A stretch of DNA of 64,000 nt from Bosea sp. OAE506 (GCF_040546595.1 NZ_JBEPOB010000001.1:3101001-3165000), one strand, 5' to 3'. Positions 10,837 through 20,027 are shown, counted from the stretch's first letter. Translations and numbers: made by a program. The notes: generated by a model not told the origin, from the sequence alone.

Positions 10837-12042
10837 TCATCTCCGGCGCCACCAGGCGCGGTCCTCATGCATCATCCTGAGCAGGATGCCCTCGCGCAGA
10901 CCGCGATCGGCAATCCGCACCCGCTCGCTGGGAAAAGCGCGGCGGATGGCCTCGAAGATCGCGCAGCCGGCCAGGACGAGATCGGCACGCTCGCGGCCGA
11001 TACAGGCATTGGCCGCGCGGGCTGCATAGTCCATTTCGACGAGGCGGTCGATGACGGCGAGAATATCGTCCTGCCGCATCCACAAGCCGTCGACCTCGCG
11101 ACGATCATAACGGGCCAGCCCGAGATGGATGCCGGCCACTGTCGTCACCGTGCCGGAGGTGCCGAGCAGGTGGAAATTCTTGGCGCCGCGGGCGGCGGCG
11201 GCCTTCGTGGCGAAGCCTGCGAGCTCGCGGGCGCAATCCTCGACCATGGTCTCGAACAGTTCGCGGCTGACATCGACGCCGCCATAGCGCTCGGCCACAG
11301 TGACGACGCCGATCGGCAGCGAGGCCCATTCGCGGATGCGGGCGGCGGGGTCGCGCGCCTCGTTGCGGCCGCCCATCCAGACGATCTCGGTCGAGCCGCC
11401 GCCGATGTCGAAGACGATGACGCCTTCTGCCGCCGGGTCGGCCAGGGCGGCGCAGCCGGAGACGGCGAGCGTTGCCTCGGTGCGCTGGTCGATGATCTCG
11501 AGATCGAGCTCAGCCTCGGCGGCGACGCGGCGGACGAAATCCGAGCCGTTGACGGCGGCGCGGCAAGCCTCCGTCGTCACCAGCCGGGCGCGCGTCACAT
11601 TGCGGTGGAGCATCTTGCCGCGACAGATCTTCAACGCCTCGACGGCGCGGTCCATCGCGGCGTCACAGAGCCGGCTGCTGGCGGCGAGCCCTTCGCCCAG
11701 CCGCACGATGCGCGAGAAGGCGTCGACGACGCGGAAGCCGTGCTGGGCCGGCCGGGCGATCAGCAGGCGGCAATTGTTGGTGCCGAGATCGAGCGCGGCA
11801 TAGGTCGCGGGCGGGCTGCGCGGAAGGGCGCGCTGGTCGAGCGCTGCGGCCTCGGCCGCAAGCGCCGCAGCAGGCAGGATCGCGGTCGGCATCACCGCGT
11901 CCGGCAGGGACGGGAGCGGTGCCGTTTCGGGAGAGGCAAGCGAGGGCACGCGGAGCGCGACGCCGGGCTGCGGACGGCCGCCATGCAGAAGCGGCAGCGC
12001 CGTCGCCGCGACATTGCGTTCCTGCCGGTCCTCGACCTCCAC
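10837..12042 (-). CDS. ppx: Ppx/GppA family phosphatase
   Basis: A ~401-residue member of the exopolyphosphatase/guanosine-pentaphosphatase family, which hydrolyses polyphosphate or pppGpp in the cytosol. ASKHA-fold phosphate loops are visible: ALDLGTNNCRLLIARP, VFDIGGGSTEIVWMGG and LGTSGTVTTVAGIHLGL. I use GTG at 12042, preceded by GGAGG ten bases upstream. ATG at 11892 would remove a poorly structured 50-residue extension and is a fair alternative. It lacks the long C-terminal HD domain of full Ppx, as is usual for the short alphaproteobacterial form. It is divergent from glpK over about 220 bases and upstream of rlmE. Confidence 0.9.
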   Translation of the reverse strand: MEVEDRQERNVAATALPLLHGGRPQPGVALRVPSLASPETAPLPSLPDAVMPTAILPAAALAAEAAALDQRALPRSPPATYAALDLGTNNCRLLIARPAQHGFRVVDAFSRIVRLGEGLAASSRLCDAAMDRAVEALKICRGKMLHRNVTRARLVTTEACRAAVNGSDFVRRVAAEAELDLEIIDQRTEATLAVSGCAALADPAAEGVIVFDIGGGSTEIVWMGGRNEARDPAARIREWASLPIGVVTVAERYGGVDVSRELFETMVEDCARELAGFATKAAAARGAKNFHLLGTSGTVTTVAGIHLGLARYDRREVDGLWMRQDDILAVIDRLVEMDYAARAANACIGRERADLVLAGCAIFEAIRRAFPSERVRIADRGLREGILLRMMHEDRAWWRRR

Positions 12043-12261
12043 TCCGCCCGTTCCTCCGGCTGTCGCCGCGCCGGCCGGCTCATGGCCCGGCCCTTTGGAA
12101 TCAAAGCGTAACAACAGCGGGACCGCAGTGCCAAGCGGAACATTCGGTCGCGGCCCGATCGGCAGTGGAGCCAGCCCCTTGCCCTGGCGGGCGGGCATCG
12201 GCCAGTCTCCGCCGCCACGGGCCCGGCAGACGGGCCGCAGCCGCAGAAAGGGAGGCCGACC

Positions 12262-13779
12262 ATGGCCGCCGCACGCCATCTCCTCGCGATCGACCAGGGC
12301 ACGACCTCGTCGCGCGCCCTCGTCTTCGATTCGGGCCTCGGGCTCGTCGCCAGCGCGCAGCGCGAATTCGCCCAGCATTTCCCGGCCTCCGGTTGGGTCG
12401 AGCACGAGCCGGAGGACATCTGGGAGAGCGTGCTGGCGACCTGCCGCGAGGCGATCGCCCAGGCCGGGCTGTCGGCTGCCGACATCGCCGCGATCGGCAT
12501 CACCAATCAGCGCGAGACGACGCTGGTCTGGGACCGGCGGACCGGCCGCGCCATCCACCGCGCCATCGTCTGGCAGGACCGCCGCACGGCGCCGGCCTGC
12601 GCCGCCCTCGTCGCCGCCGGCCATGAGGGGCTGATCGCGGCCCGCACGGGCCTGCGCATCGATCCCTATTTCTCGGCGACCAAGATCGCCTGGCTGCTCG
12701 ACAATGTGCCCGGCGCCCGGCGCCGAGCGGAAGCCGGCGAACTCGCCTTCGGCACGGTCGACAGCTTCCTGCTCTGGCGCCTCACCGGCGGGGCCGTGCA
12801 CGCGACGGACGCCACAAACGCCTCGCGCAGCCTGATCTTCGACATCCATCGCGGCGTCTGGGACGAGGAGTTGCTGGCGCTGTTTAACATCCCGGCCTCG
12901 CTGCTGCCGGAGGTGAAGGATTGTGCCTGCCTGTTCGGCGAGACCGACCCGGCGCTGCTGGGCGCCGCCATCCCCGTGCGCGGCATCGCCGGCGACCAGC
13001 AGGCGGCGACGATCGGCCAGGCCTGTTTCGCGCCGGGCATGGTGAAGTCGACCTATGGCACGGGCTGTTTCGCGCTGCTCAACACCGGGGACGCGCCGGT
13101 CGCCTCGCAGCACCGGCTGCTCAGCACGGTCGCCTATCAGCTGGAGGGCCGGCGGACCTATGCGCTGGAGGGCTCGATCTTCATCGCGGGTGCGGCGGTG
13201 CAATGGCTGCGCGACGGGCTCGGCCTGATCAAGGAGGCGAGCGAGACCGGCCCGCTGGCGCGCGCCGCCGATCCGGCGCAGGAGGTTTATCTGGTGCCGG
13301 CCTTCGTCGGGCTGGGCGCGCCGCATTGGGACGCCGAGGCGCGCGGCGCGATCTACGGGCTGACCCGCAATTCCGGCCCGCGCGAATTCGCCAAGGCCGC
13401 TCTTGAGAGTGTCTGCTATCAGACGCTCGACCTGATCGAGGCGATGCATGCCGACTGGGCCAAGGCGGCGGGCGGGGCCGGGCAGGGCACGCGTTCGGTG
13501 CTGCGGGTGGATGGCGGCATGGCGGCGTCCGACTGGACGATGCAGCGCCTCGCCGATCTGCTCGACCTGCCCGTGGACCGGCCGAGCCTGCGCGAGACCA
13601 CCGCGCTGGGCGCGGCCTATCTCGCCGGGCTCGATGCCGGCCTGCTGCCAGAGCCCGACCGTTTTGCCGATCTCTGGCGGCTGGAGCGGCGCTTCACGCC
13701 GGGCATGGCGGCCAGCGAGCGCAACCGCAAGATCGCGGGCTGGCGCGATGCTGTCAGGCGCACGCTGAGCACGGGCTGA
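12262..13779 (+). CDS. glpK: Glycerol kinase
   Basis: A 505-residue FGGY-family kinase that makes glycerol-3-phosphate from glycerol and ATP. The N-terminus [17 protein letters not shown] is the phosphate-1 loop. [30 protein letters not shown] and the [16 protein letters not shown] segment match the FGGY signatures, and [15 protein letters not shown] matches the C-terminal one. A strong AGGGAGG ribosome site precedes the ATG. The length equals the family norm. No glpF, glpD or regulator adjoins it. The 237-base gap after it (13780-14016) holds no gene I can see, only GC-rich inverted repeats. Confidence 0.96.
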   Translation: MAAARHLLAIDQGTTSSRALVFDSGLGLVASAQREFAQHFPASGWVEHEPEDIWESVLATCREAIAQAGLSAADIAAIGITNQRETTLVWDRRTGRAIHRAIVWQDRRTAPACAALVAAGHEGLIAARTGLRIDPYFSATKIAWLLDNVPGARRRAEAGELAFGTVDSFLLWRLTGGAVHATDATNASRSLIFDIHRGVWDEELLALFNIPASLLPEVKDCACLFGETDPALLGAAIPVRGIAGDQQAATIGQACFAPGMVKSTYGTGCFALLNTGDAPVASQHRLLSTVAYQLEGRRTYALEGSIFIAGAAVQWLRDGLGLIKEASETGPLARAADPAQEVYLVPAFVGLGAPHWDAEARGAIYGLTRNSGPREFAKAALESVCYQTLDLIEAMHADWAKAAGGAGQGTRSVLRVDGGMAASDWTMQRLADLLDLPVDRPSLRETTALGAAYLAGLDAGLLPEPDRFADLWRLERRFTPGMAASERNRKIAGWRDAVRRTLSTG

Positions 13780-14016
13780 GCGGCAGGCGGGTCCGCGAAG
13801 GAGCGCATAGTGGCGCGACTGCGATTCGGCCCGGCCAGGCCGGGTCAGTGCGGAAGCGCGGCGAGGAGTAGCCCCCGGCCCGCAGCGGCCGCGACAGCCG
13901 CTGCAGCGCCCACAGCCGACCCGAGCGGGAACCGGCATTTCGGGGCTTGCCATTCGCCGAAGCTTTGATTAGACCCCGCGACACCAAAGGCGAGCGCGGA
14001 TCGCGCCTCACGCCAT

Positions 14017-14090
14017 TGGGGGATCGTCTAACGGTAGGACCCCAGACTCTGACTCTGGTTGTCTAGGTTCGAATCCTAGTCCCCCAGCCA
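14017..14090 (+). tRNA. tRNA-Gln (CTG anticodon)
   Basis: A canonical cloverleaf of 74 bases. The acceptor stem TGGGGGA pairs with TCCCCCA, followed by G and an encoded CCA. The anticodon arm is CCAGA-CTCTGAC-TCTGG, giving CTG at positions 34-36, which reads CAG. The T-arm loop is the standard TTCGAAT. A broken integrase reading frame starts about 80 bases downstream, the usual arrangement when a tRNA has served as an integration site. Confidence 0.95.
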
Positions 14091-14101
14091 CTCCGGTGGC
14101 T
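14086..14101 (+). terminator. Hairpin overlapping the tRNA-Gln 3' end
   Basis: AGCCAC-TCCG-GTGGCT is a perfect six-pair stem with a four-base loop. It begins on the last tRNA bases and is followed by TTCCCC. It may terminate the tRNA transcript or mark the end for processing. Confidence 0.5.
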
Positions 14102-14172
14102 TTCCCCATAAAATCAGCAAGTTAGCGCAGTTGGTTGGAAGCTGGCGTCCAGTTTGCCACAGGGCTGGGCAC

Positions 14173-14385
14173 ATGCGTGGGCACAACACTTTCCTCGCGC
14201 GCCACGGCGACGGCTGGCGGTTCCGGGTTCGGGTCCCCTCGAAGCTTGCGGCTTTCATCAATCGCGGCGACCTTCGATTGACACGTGGTCGAATCGATCG
14301 GCGCGAGGCTTTGCGGCGTGCTCGTCTCATGCGGGACGGCATCAGACATGCCGCTGCTCCTCATAGATCCCGCGGAAATACGTAG
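14173..14385 (+). pseudogene. Integrase N-terminal fragment (DUF6538-like)
   Basis: About 55 residues match the N-terminal arm of phage/island tyrosine recombinases: MRGHNTFLARHGDGWRFRVRVPSKL, then LRLTRGRIDRREALRRARLM. The frame then becomes non-homologous (IRHAAAPHRSRGNT) and stops, so the core-binding and catalytic domains are missing. An ATG-free extension of the frame starts at 14131. Lying 80 bases past the tRNA-Gln, it is best read as the decayed integrase of an element that entered at this tRNA. It should have no activity. Confidence 0.65.
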
Positions 14386-14485
14386 CGTGTCATGTGAGGC
14401 AGATAGTCCATCTCGGCTGAAGCCGGTTTCGATCCGGCTGGTTCCCGTCCCGACGCGCCAGAGGCTGGTCTTACATTGTCTCCGG

Positions 14486-14507
14486 CCAGCCCAGGCTCCC
14501 GGGCTGG
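14486..14507 (-). terminator. Hairpin at the end of the glycan operon
   Basis: CCAGCCC and GGGCTGG form a perfect seven-pair stem with an eight-base loop, immediately after the TGA of the last glycosyltransferase gene (14509). There is no T-run. It is the likely end of the eight-gene minus-strand operon. Confidence 0.45.
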
Positions 14508-14508
14508 G

Positions 14509-15357
14509 TCAATAGGGCTGCCAATCGGGACGCCGGGCGTCGCAGATTTCTCGACGGGTTGGAGGCCGAATGACCGTGAGGCGGTCGCTTTCCCGGGTCA
14601 GCAAGCCGAGATCTTCGAAGGCGTCGAGCCACCCCGCCATGGGCCACTCTCTCCATTTTCCGTAGAACGTTCGAGCGTTGCGACAGATGTCTTCGAAATG
14701 CTGGAGGGGCGGGTCGAAGACGCCGTGATGCTGATGATAGGCGTATGTGCCGCCGAGGAAGCACAGCTCATGGCCCGCGTCCCGACCACGGAAGGCAAAG
14801 TCGGTATCCTCGGCGCCGTAGCCGGTGAACGCCTCATCGAAACCGCCGATGCTGGTGAAAGCATTGGCGGAGATTCCGAACGCAAGGGACCAGAACAGCC
14901 CGAAATTGGGTTCGGAAGCCAGTCCGGATGGCGGGAACCGCCTGGCGGGGTGCGGCACACCTGCTGCTTTCAGCGACGCGTCCGACCAATCCTGGTGGGC
15001 CGTGTCGGCATCCGTCAGATAGAGGATCTCGGCGCAGATCAGAGCGTCCCGCTGCCTCATCGCGCCGGCCATCGTGGAAACGAGGTCCGAGCCCGGGATG
15101 CAGTCGACATCGAGGAACAGCAGCGATGGCGAACCGGCGTGGGCTGCGGCGAGGTTGCGTGCCTTTGCCAGGGGCAAGCCATCGGTGGCAAGGCGTACGA
15201 GCCTGACGGGAAAGTCTGCGACGGGCTGCGCGACCGGCACGTCGCTCATATCGACAATGACGAGTTCATGCGGCGCCATGGTGCTGCGGCGCAAGCCCTC
15301 CACGAGGTTTTGCAGGTGCGCCTCGCGGTTCTTGACCAGGGTGAGGACGCTGATCAC
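14509..15357 (-). CDS. Glycosyltransferase family 2 (last gene of glycan operon)
   Basis: A 282-residue GT-A fold transferase. ISVLTLVKNREAHLQNLVEGL is the nucleotide-binding start. LLFLDVDCIPG carries the metal-binding DxD-type motif near residue 95. GGFDEAFTGYGAEDTDFAFR is the galactosyltransferase-type C-terminal signature with the acid/base ED pair. No membrane helices are seen, so it works at the cytoplasmic side. The start is GTG at 15357, overlapping the upstream TGA (GTGA). It probably adds a sugar to the product of the cluster; donor and acceptor are unknown. Confidence 0.85.
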   Translation of the reverse strand: MISVLTLVKNREAHLQNLVEGLRRSTMAPHELVIVDMSDVPVAQPVADFPVRLVRLATDGLPLAKARNLAAAHAGSPSLLFLDVDCIPGSDLVSTMAGAMRQRDALICAEILYLTDADTAHQDWSDASLKAAGVPHPARRFPPSGLASEPNFGLFWSLAFGISANAFTSIGGFDEAFTGYGAEDTDFAFRGRDAGHELCFLGGTYAYHQHHGVFDPPLQHFEDICRNARTFYGKWREWPMAGWLDAFEDLGLLTRESDRLTVIRPPTRREICDARRPDWQPY

Positions 15358-15944
15358 GCCGGCCGCCGACGCCAGAGATCGAGCCGATATTCAGGCCGGC
15401 GTTCATCGATGACCGTCTCGACCGCGGATGCCATTGAGCGGCGCAAAGCCTCGACGGCGCCGTCGCCGCTCTGGGGATAGTCCGTCGCGCCGGTCCAGTG
15501 GACGAGCAGCAGATCACCGCCGAAAGCGAGCAACGCGACCAACTCGCGGGCGGCGTGCGCAAGGTCGGCATCGTCCCAGTAATAGGCGACCTCCGACAGC
15601 ATGATGAGATCGAAAGAAGCTCCTGTCGGCGTGTCGCCTGGAAAATTCATGCAGGCGAAGCGGACATTGTGCTGGCCGGCGCAGCGCGCGCGCGCGCTGG
15701 CGAGCGCTGTCTCGCTGACATCGACCGCCAGCAGGTCATCGCAGTGATGCGCGAGCCGTTGGGTGAGAACCCCGTTGGCACAGCCGATCTCGAAGGCCTG
15801 TCCGTAACGGCGACCGCTCAGGGCCGCGATGCTGTGATCGTACTTGTTCTGCTCATAGCGGCTGGTCTCGAAGCCCCAGGGATCGGGGGTGCCTTTGAAC
15901 ATCCCCTCGAAATAGGCAGGCGGCAGGCTTCTAGGCGGGCGCAT
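15354..15944 (-). CDS. NodS-like SAM-dependent methyltransferase
   Basis: A 196-residue class I methyltransferase. The N-terminus YFEGMFKGTPDPWGFETSRYEQNKY is the distinctive NodS-type substrate region. The SAM motif I is AFEIGCANGVLTQRLA, and LLAVDVSETAL is motif II. NodS N-methylates the deacetylated glucosamine of Nod factors. Here the gene overlaps by 14 bases a PIG-L deacetylase, which would create such a free amine. Some bacteria appear to fuse these two domains into one protein (my recollection of database names, not checked). N-methylation of a sugar amine is inferred, not shown. Confidence 0.8.
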   Translation of the reverse strand: MRPPRSLPPAYFEGMFKGTPDPWGFETSRYEQNKYDHSIAALSGRRYGQAFEIGCANGVLTQRLAHHCDDLLAVDVSETALASARARCAGQHNVRFACMNFPGDTPTGASFDLIMLSEVAYYWDDADLAHAARELVALLAFGGDLLLVHWTGATDYPQSGDGAVEALRRSMASAVETVIDERRPEYRLDLWRRRPA

Positions 15945-16641
15945 GGTGGCCCGTCCTTTGGTAAAGCAGGTCGAACGCCGGCATGCGCATCATCGCGGAC
16001 GGCACGCGAAAACCTTCGCCGAATTGCGGCGTGAGCTGGCTGCGATGAGCCGCGAGCGCGGCGTTGCGCAGGCCGAGCGGCATCGGCGGCGTCCGCAGCG
16101 CCCGATAGCCTTCGCCCGGCGGCTCGGGCGCCCACACGACGTATTCGAACACGGTGACTGGACGCAGGGCGCTGGAAGCAGCGGCGCAGGCCAGCCGATA
16201 GGCCGCCATATGATCGCAATGGGGCTCATGTCGCGCGGTGACGGCCAGCGCATCGACGCGACGCTCGCGGCAGAGGGCGCTCAACCTGCGCCTTGCCCGC
16301 TCGAAGCCGTGTTCGCCTGCCGCGAAGGGCTGCGCATCGGGCCAGTCCAGGAAGAGCGGCATCGGCTGGGCGGGCCCCGCCAGCATCCTGACCGCGCGGG
16401 CAGCCTCCCGGCGACGGGCCAAGACAAGGCGCGCGCGGGATCCTGGCCCGTCATGCGGGTGCGACCCAACCCCATCGGTGAGGATCACAACGGCTACCAG
16501 GGCGCCTCGCGATGCCGCGTCGGCAATCAACGCACCGCACCCGAGCGTCTCGTCGTCGGCGTGAGGCGCCAGCACAAGCCAGCGTGCGGAGGCCATCGCA
16601 CTCGAAGCGAGCGCGCGCGCAGACAAGGGCGGCGTCACCAC
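15931..16641 (-). CDS. PIG-L family deacetylase
   Basis: A 236-residue zinc-dependent N-acetylglucosaminyl deacetylase of the PIG-L/LmbE family. LVLAPHADDETLGCGALI gives the zinc ligands His27 and Asp30 and the catalytic Asp29. RHEPHCDHMAAY near residue 138-149 supplies the third ligand (His144). The start is one of two consecutive GTG codons (16641 or 16638), the second giving a GTGA overlap with the upstream gene. There is no signal peptide, so it acts in the cytoplasm, presumably removing an acetyl group from a GlcNAc-like sugar made by the neighbouring transferases. Confidence 0.88.
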   Translation of the reverse strand: MVTPPLSARALASSAMASARWLVLAPHADDETLGCGALIADAASRGALVAVVILTDGVGSHPHDGPGSRARLVLARRREAARAVRMLAGPAQPMPLFLDWPDAQPFAAGEHGFERARRRLSALCRERRVDALAVTARHEPHCDHMAAYRLACAAASSALRPVTVFEYVVWAPEPPGEGYRALRTPPMPLGLRNAALAAHRSQLTPQFGEGFRVPSAMMRMPAFDLLYQRTGHHAPA

Positions 16642-17780
16642 AGCCGGTCGTCCTCGTCGAAGACATCATGGTCGAGCCAGGCGATGGCCGCCTGATCGCG
16701 CGCGTAATCCGGACCGGCCTGGCGCAGATAAAGGCTCAGATCCCGGATGATCTTGTCGATGCGCTGGCCGTCGAAAGCGCTGCGCGTGCCGACGATCCGG
16801 GCCGACAGCTCCATCACGTCGAGGGCTGCCCGCTCGACGATGCCGCGGGTCATGCGCACCAAGTTGGGAGCATCGGCGGATTCGTCGGCAGCGCGCTGGG
16901 CTGCCTCGCGCACCCAGAGATAGGCTGTCCGGGAGGCCGCGACAGCCTCGCCGAACTTGACCCGTTGCAGCGGGTCATTGCGCGCGGCCTCCGACATGGC
17001 CGACCGCGTCTCGGCGAGCAGGCCCTCGATGCCGCCCAGCTGGACCGCGAGAAAGCGCCACGCCCCGGCGGTGAAACGCGGCTCCCGGGTATAATCGCCG
17101 GGAGCGCCGAGGAGTTGCTCCTGGTTCGGCTGCATGCCCGTGAGATCATAGCTGCCGCTGCCGGTTGCCCGCATGCCGCGCACGCGCCAGCCCGAGAGGT
17201 CGGCGCGGGCTGCGATATTCGCCGGCACCATGACGAGTTGCGTCGCGTCGTCCGGGCCACGCGCGGTGATGATGGCAGCGGCCAGGCCGCCGGCCCCCGT
17301 CGCGAAGGCCTTGGCGCCGGTCAGCAGCCAGTTCTCGCCGTTGCGACTGAGGATGACGCCCGGCGGCGGCTCGGTAGCCCAGACGCCATAGAAGGCGCCA
17401 TCCCTCAGCGCGGACGCCAGCGTCGCCTTCTGAGCGGTGGAGCCGAACCAGGCGAACAGCTTCAGCGCGTTGACATGGCCCTCGAAGATCCGTCCCAGGC
17501 TCAGATCAGCGCGACCGATGATCCGGAGCACGCCGAGCAGCGCCGTGTTCGTCGCCCGCTCATCGGCAAAGCTCTCTCCGCCACTTTCCGGGGGTGCGAA
17601 CAGGCGATGCAGGCCGATGTTGCGCAGGATTTCGACGCTTTCCAGCGGATAGAGCGGTGCCGCATCGTACCGCGCGCCGGATTCGACCAGGCGCTGGAAC
17701 ACACCCAGAACGCGGGGTCGGAAATCCTGCTGCGACGGTGGCAACGCATCCCCGCTTCGCAGGCGATCACTCTGATGCAC
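16635..17780 (-). CDS. Acyl-CoA dehydrogenase-like flavoprotein
   Basis: A 381-residue acyl-CoA dehydrogenase homologue. I start at GTG 17780 because AAAGGAGGG lies ~10 bases upstream; the frame runs to 17846. Visible features are the N-terminal helical domain (ILRNIGLHRLFAPPESGGESF), the beta-domain stretch FYGVWATEPPPGVILSRNGENWLLTGAKAFATGAG, and C-terminal helices ending in DQAAIAWLDHD. I do not see the usual catalytic-Glu context clearly. Such homologues in sugar or antibiotic clusters act as N-hydroxylases or amine oxidases as well as true dehydrogenases. It may therefore act on an amino sugar or on an attached acyl chain. Confidence 0.75.
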   Translation of the reverse strand: MHQSDRLRSGDALPPSQQDFRPRVLGVFQRLVESGARYDAAPLYPLESVEILRNIGLHRLFAPPESGGESFADERATNTALLGVLRIIGRADLSLGRIFEGHVNALKLFAWFGSTAQKATLASALRDGAFYGVWATEPPPGVILSRNGENWLLTGAKAFATGAGGLAAAIITARGPDDATQLVMVPANIAARADLSGWRVRGMRATGSGSYDLTGMQPNQEQLLGAPGDYTREPRFTAGAWRFLAVQLGGIEGLLAETRSAMSEAARNDPLQRVKFGEAVAASRTAYLWVREAAQRAADESADAPNLVRMTRGIVERAALDVMELSARIVGTRSAFDGQRIDKIIRDLSLYLRQAGPDYARDQAAIAWLDHDVFDEDDRLW

Positions 17781-18825
17781 GGGGGCTACCCTCCTTTGCC
17801 GTTGCGATGAGGAAGTCGGCCGCGTGGCGCGCACCGTCGCGATCATGCAGCTGGGTCAGGACGCCGGGGTCCAAGGCTTGCGCGGCGGCGAGCAGCGCCG
17901 GCCAGTCCGACGCTTCCGGCCAGCGCTCGATCACGATGGCGGCGCCAAGCGCGGCGAGCCGACGGGCCTTCGCTGTCTGCTCGTCGAAGGGGCGTGGTTC
18001 GGGAAGGCAGATGAAGCGGCGCCCGATGGCGGTCACGGCGTTGACGAGGCCGTCTCCCGCCGCGCCGATCACAAGGCCGGCGCGTGCGATCTCGCCCTCT
18101 GCGTCGTCCGTCCAGCCGAGGATGGCGAGGTTGTCAGGGCTCGACCGCGGATGTGAAACCGGGCCGATCACGCGCCAGTTGAAACACGGCGAGGCGCGAG
18201 CCGCCGCCGCGAGTGCGTCGCCATCCCCGCCCGCGCCCCCCTTGCCGTAGACGACGAGGATGGTGTCCCGGCAGCCGGCCTCGACCGGGCGAGAGGCCGA
18301 TGTCAGACCGGGGCAGAAATGCGTCTTGGAGCGCACCCATGCGGGCATGGCGGGATCGTCCAGCGCGCTGTGGAACGGCGCGAGAATCGCGCTCGCACCG
18401 CGAAACGCCTCGAGATGGGCTGTGTCATCACGCAGGCCGGCGAGACGGACATAAACAGTCGGCGTCGCGGCCAGCCGCGAGAGCATCGCCATCTCGACCG
18501 AGACATCCACCACGATGAGCGATGGGCGCTCCCGCGCGATCCAGTCCGTGATCAGGGCGGCGCGGCTGCGGATACCGTCGTGATGCGAGGGGGCATAATG
18601 CAGGGTCTGTGGCCGGTCATGCGCGTCATCGTGCCCGTCAAAGGCGAGACGTGCGGTCAGCCGGTCATCCGGAAGGTCGAGGCAGGGGACGCCCTCGGTG
18701 CGGCCGGCAAGACCTGTTCCCATCAGGGTGAACCGTCCATGGGGGGCCGCCTGCGCAATCGCCAGGGCGCGTTGGCGGTGCCCATCGCCATGATGATGGA
18801 CGTAGTAGCCAATGGGTCCCGTCAT
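17767..18825 (-). CDS. Glycosyltransferase, MurG/GT28-like GT-B fold
   Basis: A 352-residue protein. IGYYVHHHGDGHRQRALAIAQ is the N-terminal Rossmann glycine/histidine motif of MurG-like transferases. The C-terminal half has the nucleotide-sugar site pattern ARAGLVIGAAGDGLVNAVTAIGRRFICLPEPRPFDEQ. No membrane helix is seen; the enzyme would be peripheral on the cytoplasmic face. It starts at ATG 18825, four bases inside the stop of the upstream GT2 gene, and overlaps the next gene by 14 bases. UDP-GlcNAc is a natural guess for the donor, which the PIG-L enzyme could then deacetylate, but nothing in the sequence proves this. Confidence 0.75.
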   Translation of the reverse strand: MTGPIGYYVHHHGDGHRQRALAIAQAAPHGRFTLMGTGLAGRTEGVPCLDLPDDRLTARLAFDGHDDAHDRPQTLHYAPSHHDGIRSRAALITDWIARERPSLIVVDVSVEMAMLSRLAATPTVYVRLAGLRDDTAHLEAFRGASAILAPFHSALDDPAMPAWVRSKTHFCPGLTSASRPVEAGCRDTILVVYGKGGAGGDGDALAAAARASPCFNWRVIGPVSHPRSSPDNLAILGWTDDAEGEIARAGLVIGAAGDGLVNAVTAIGRRFICLPEPRPFDEQTAKARRLAALGAAIVIERWPEASDWPALLAAAQALDPGVLTQLHDRDGARHAADFLIATAKEGSPRASE

Positions 18826-19784
18826 CGGACACCGCCTGCGCCGGAGCCGGCGGCTGACGGAAACGCGATGTCGGCGAGCACGGCATCGTGCGGCATCGGA
18901 GGCAAGGCATGCTCGGCCGCGATGAAACGGCTCTTCGCGCAGACGGCCTGCCGCCTGTCTCGGCGCCACATCGCGCGCTCGCGCCAATGGCTGAGAGCGG
19001 GAGCCATCTCGACGGCTCCCCGCGACGCCGTATCGGCCATCCGCCTCATCATCTGCGCCATGCCGCCTGCTGCGCGGCCATCGAGGCGGGCCGACACGCG
19101 TGTCCAGACCTCGGGGGGATGGACGAGGCGTCCTCCGGCCATGACGGCAGCTTCGACGAGAGCGCGATCCTCGCCTAAGGCGATCGGGGGAACGCCGCCG
19201 GACCGTCGATACATTTCCGTGGTGATGGCGAGGCTGCCCCCCGTGTGATCGCCGTGGCGGGGTGGCGGATCCCATTCACAGGGATCGATTTCATCCTCGA
19301 TCTGACGGACTGCGGCCCAATAGCGATCCCACAGCGCCCGAGCTGCGGCGACACCGAACGGGATGTCTTCGTCTTCGTCGAAGAGCAGACGGCCGCCGAC
19401 GATATCCGCCCCCCGAGCGATGGCTGCTAGATTGGTGACGATCCAGTTCGCCGGCGGTCGCGCATCGGCATCGGTCGTGATCAGAACGCCGTTGGGCGAC
19501 GGCAGCCTGGCTAAGCCGGCGGCCATGGCGGCCGCTCGGGCTGATCCTGCATGCGCGCGTTCGGGTGGAAACGTCGCCACGTCGAGATCGATCGCTAGCC
19601 GCTCGCGATGCCGGCTGCCCAGGGTCGCGATGATGTCGGCCGACTGATCCGTGGTGTTGTTGAGGCAGATCGCGACCTGGATCAGACCCTCGACATCCTG
19701 TGCGGCCAGCGCCTCGAGCAAGCGCGGCAGCCGCTCCTCCTCATTGCGCGCGGGGACGCAAACGCAGAAGGGCAGGGCAGGCAT
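18822..19784 (-). CDS. Glycosyltransferase family 2
   Basis: A ~320-residue GT-A transferase starting MPALPFCVCVPARNEEERLPRLLEAL at 19784. ATG at 19829 would add 16 residues and would sit next to the upstream small-ORF stop (TGACGATG). ITTDADARPPANWI holds the DxD metal motif. HTGGSLAITTEMYRRSGGVPP and ALGEDRALVEAAV form the acceptor/catalytic region. The C-terminal ~60 residues are basic and possibly helical, without a clear membrane span. It is coupled to the MurG-like transferase by a four-base overlap. Confidence 0.83.
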   Translation of the reverse strand: MPALPFCVCVPARNEEERLPRLLEALAAQDVEGLIQVAICLNNTTDQSADIIATLGSRHRERLAIDLDVATFPPERAHAGSARAAAMAAGLARLPSPNGVLITTDADARPPANWIVTNLAAIARGADIVGGRLLFDEDEDIPFGVAAARALWDRYWAAVRQIEDEIDPCEWDPPPRHGDHTGGSLAITTEMYRRSGGVPPIALGEDRALVEAAVMAGGRLVHPPEVWTRVSARLDGRAAGGMAQMMRRMADTASRGAVEMAPALSHWRERAMWRRDRRQAVCAKSRFIAAEHALPPMPHDAVLADIAFPSAAGSGAGGVR

Positions 19785-19831
19785 AGCGCCCCGATCTGTC
19801 GAACCCTCGTTAGCGACGCGCGATGCCATCG

Positions 19832-19999
19832 TCAGGCGAAGCCCAGCGCCGCGACACCGCGGGCGTGAACCATGGGCGCGCTGACAGGCTCGGGGTCGAA
19901 TAGCCGGGTCGTCTCGGAGACCAACGTGTCCTCAGGCAGAAGCGCGCCGCCGCTGCCGGCAACGGTCGCTTTCACATCGTCGCGCGGGTCACGGGTCAT
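19832..19999 (-). CDS. Small ORF in the glycan operon, unknown function
   Basis: A 55-residue frame starting MTRDPRDDVKATVAGSGGALL, with AAGGA nine bases upstream of ATG. It ends (VHARGVAALGFA) three bases before the alternative start of the next transferase gene. It fills the only non-coding space in the operon, with 28 bases between it and the GT4 stop. It has no transmembrane segment or cysteine. Position and ribosome site favour a real gene; there is no homology I can recall. Confidence 0.45.
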   Translation of the reverse strand: MTRDPRDDVKATVAGSGGALLPEDTLVSETTRLFDPEPVSAPMVHARGVAALGFA

Positions 20000-20027
20000 G
20001 AGGCGGATCCTTGCGTCAGCAGGCCTT

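Noticed and set aside
10837..13953. 1038-codon open frame on the minus strand spanning ppx and all of glpK
   Set aside because: Only the part to about 12042 has family motifs. The rest is an antisense shadow of glpK, common in DNA of this GC content.
14415..14445. T-arm-like string CCGGTTTCGATCCGG after the integrase fragment, considered as an attachment-site remnant
   Set aside because: The loop does not match the tRNA T-loop register and it does not repeat the tRNA-Gln 3' end.
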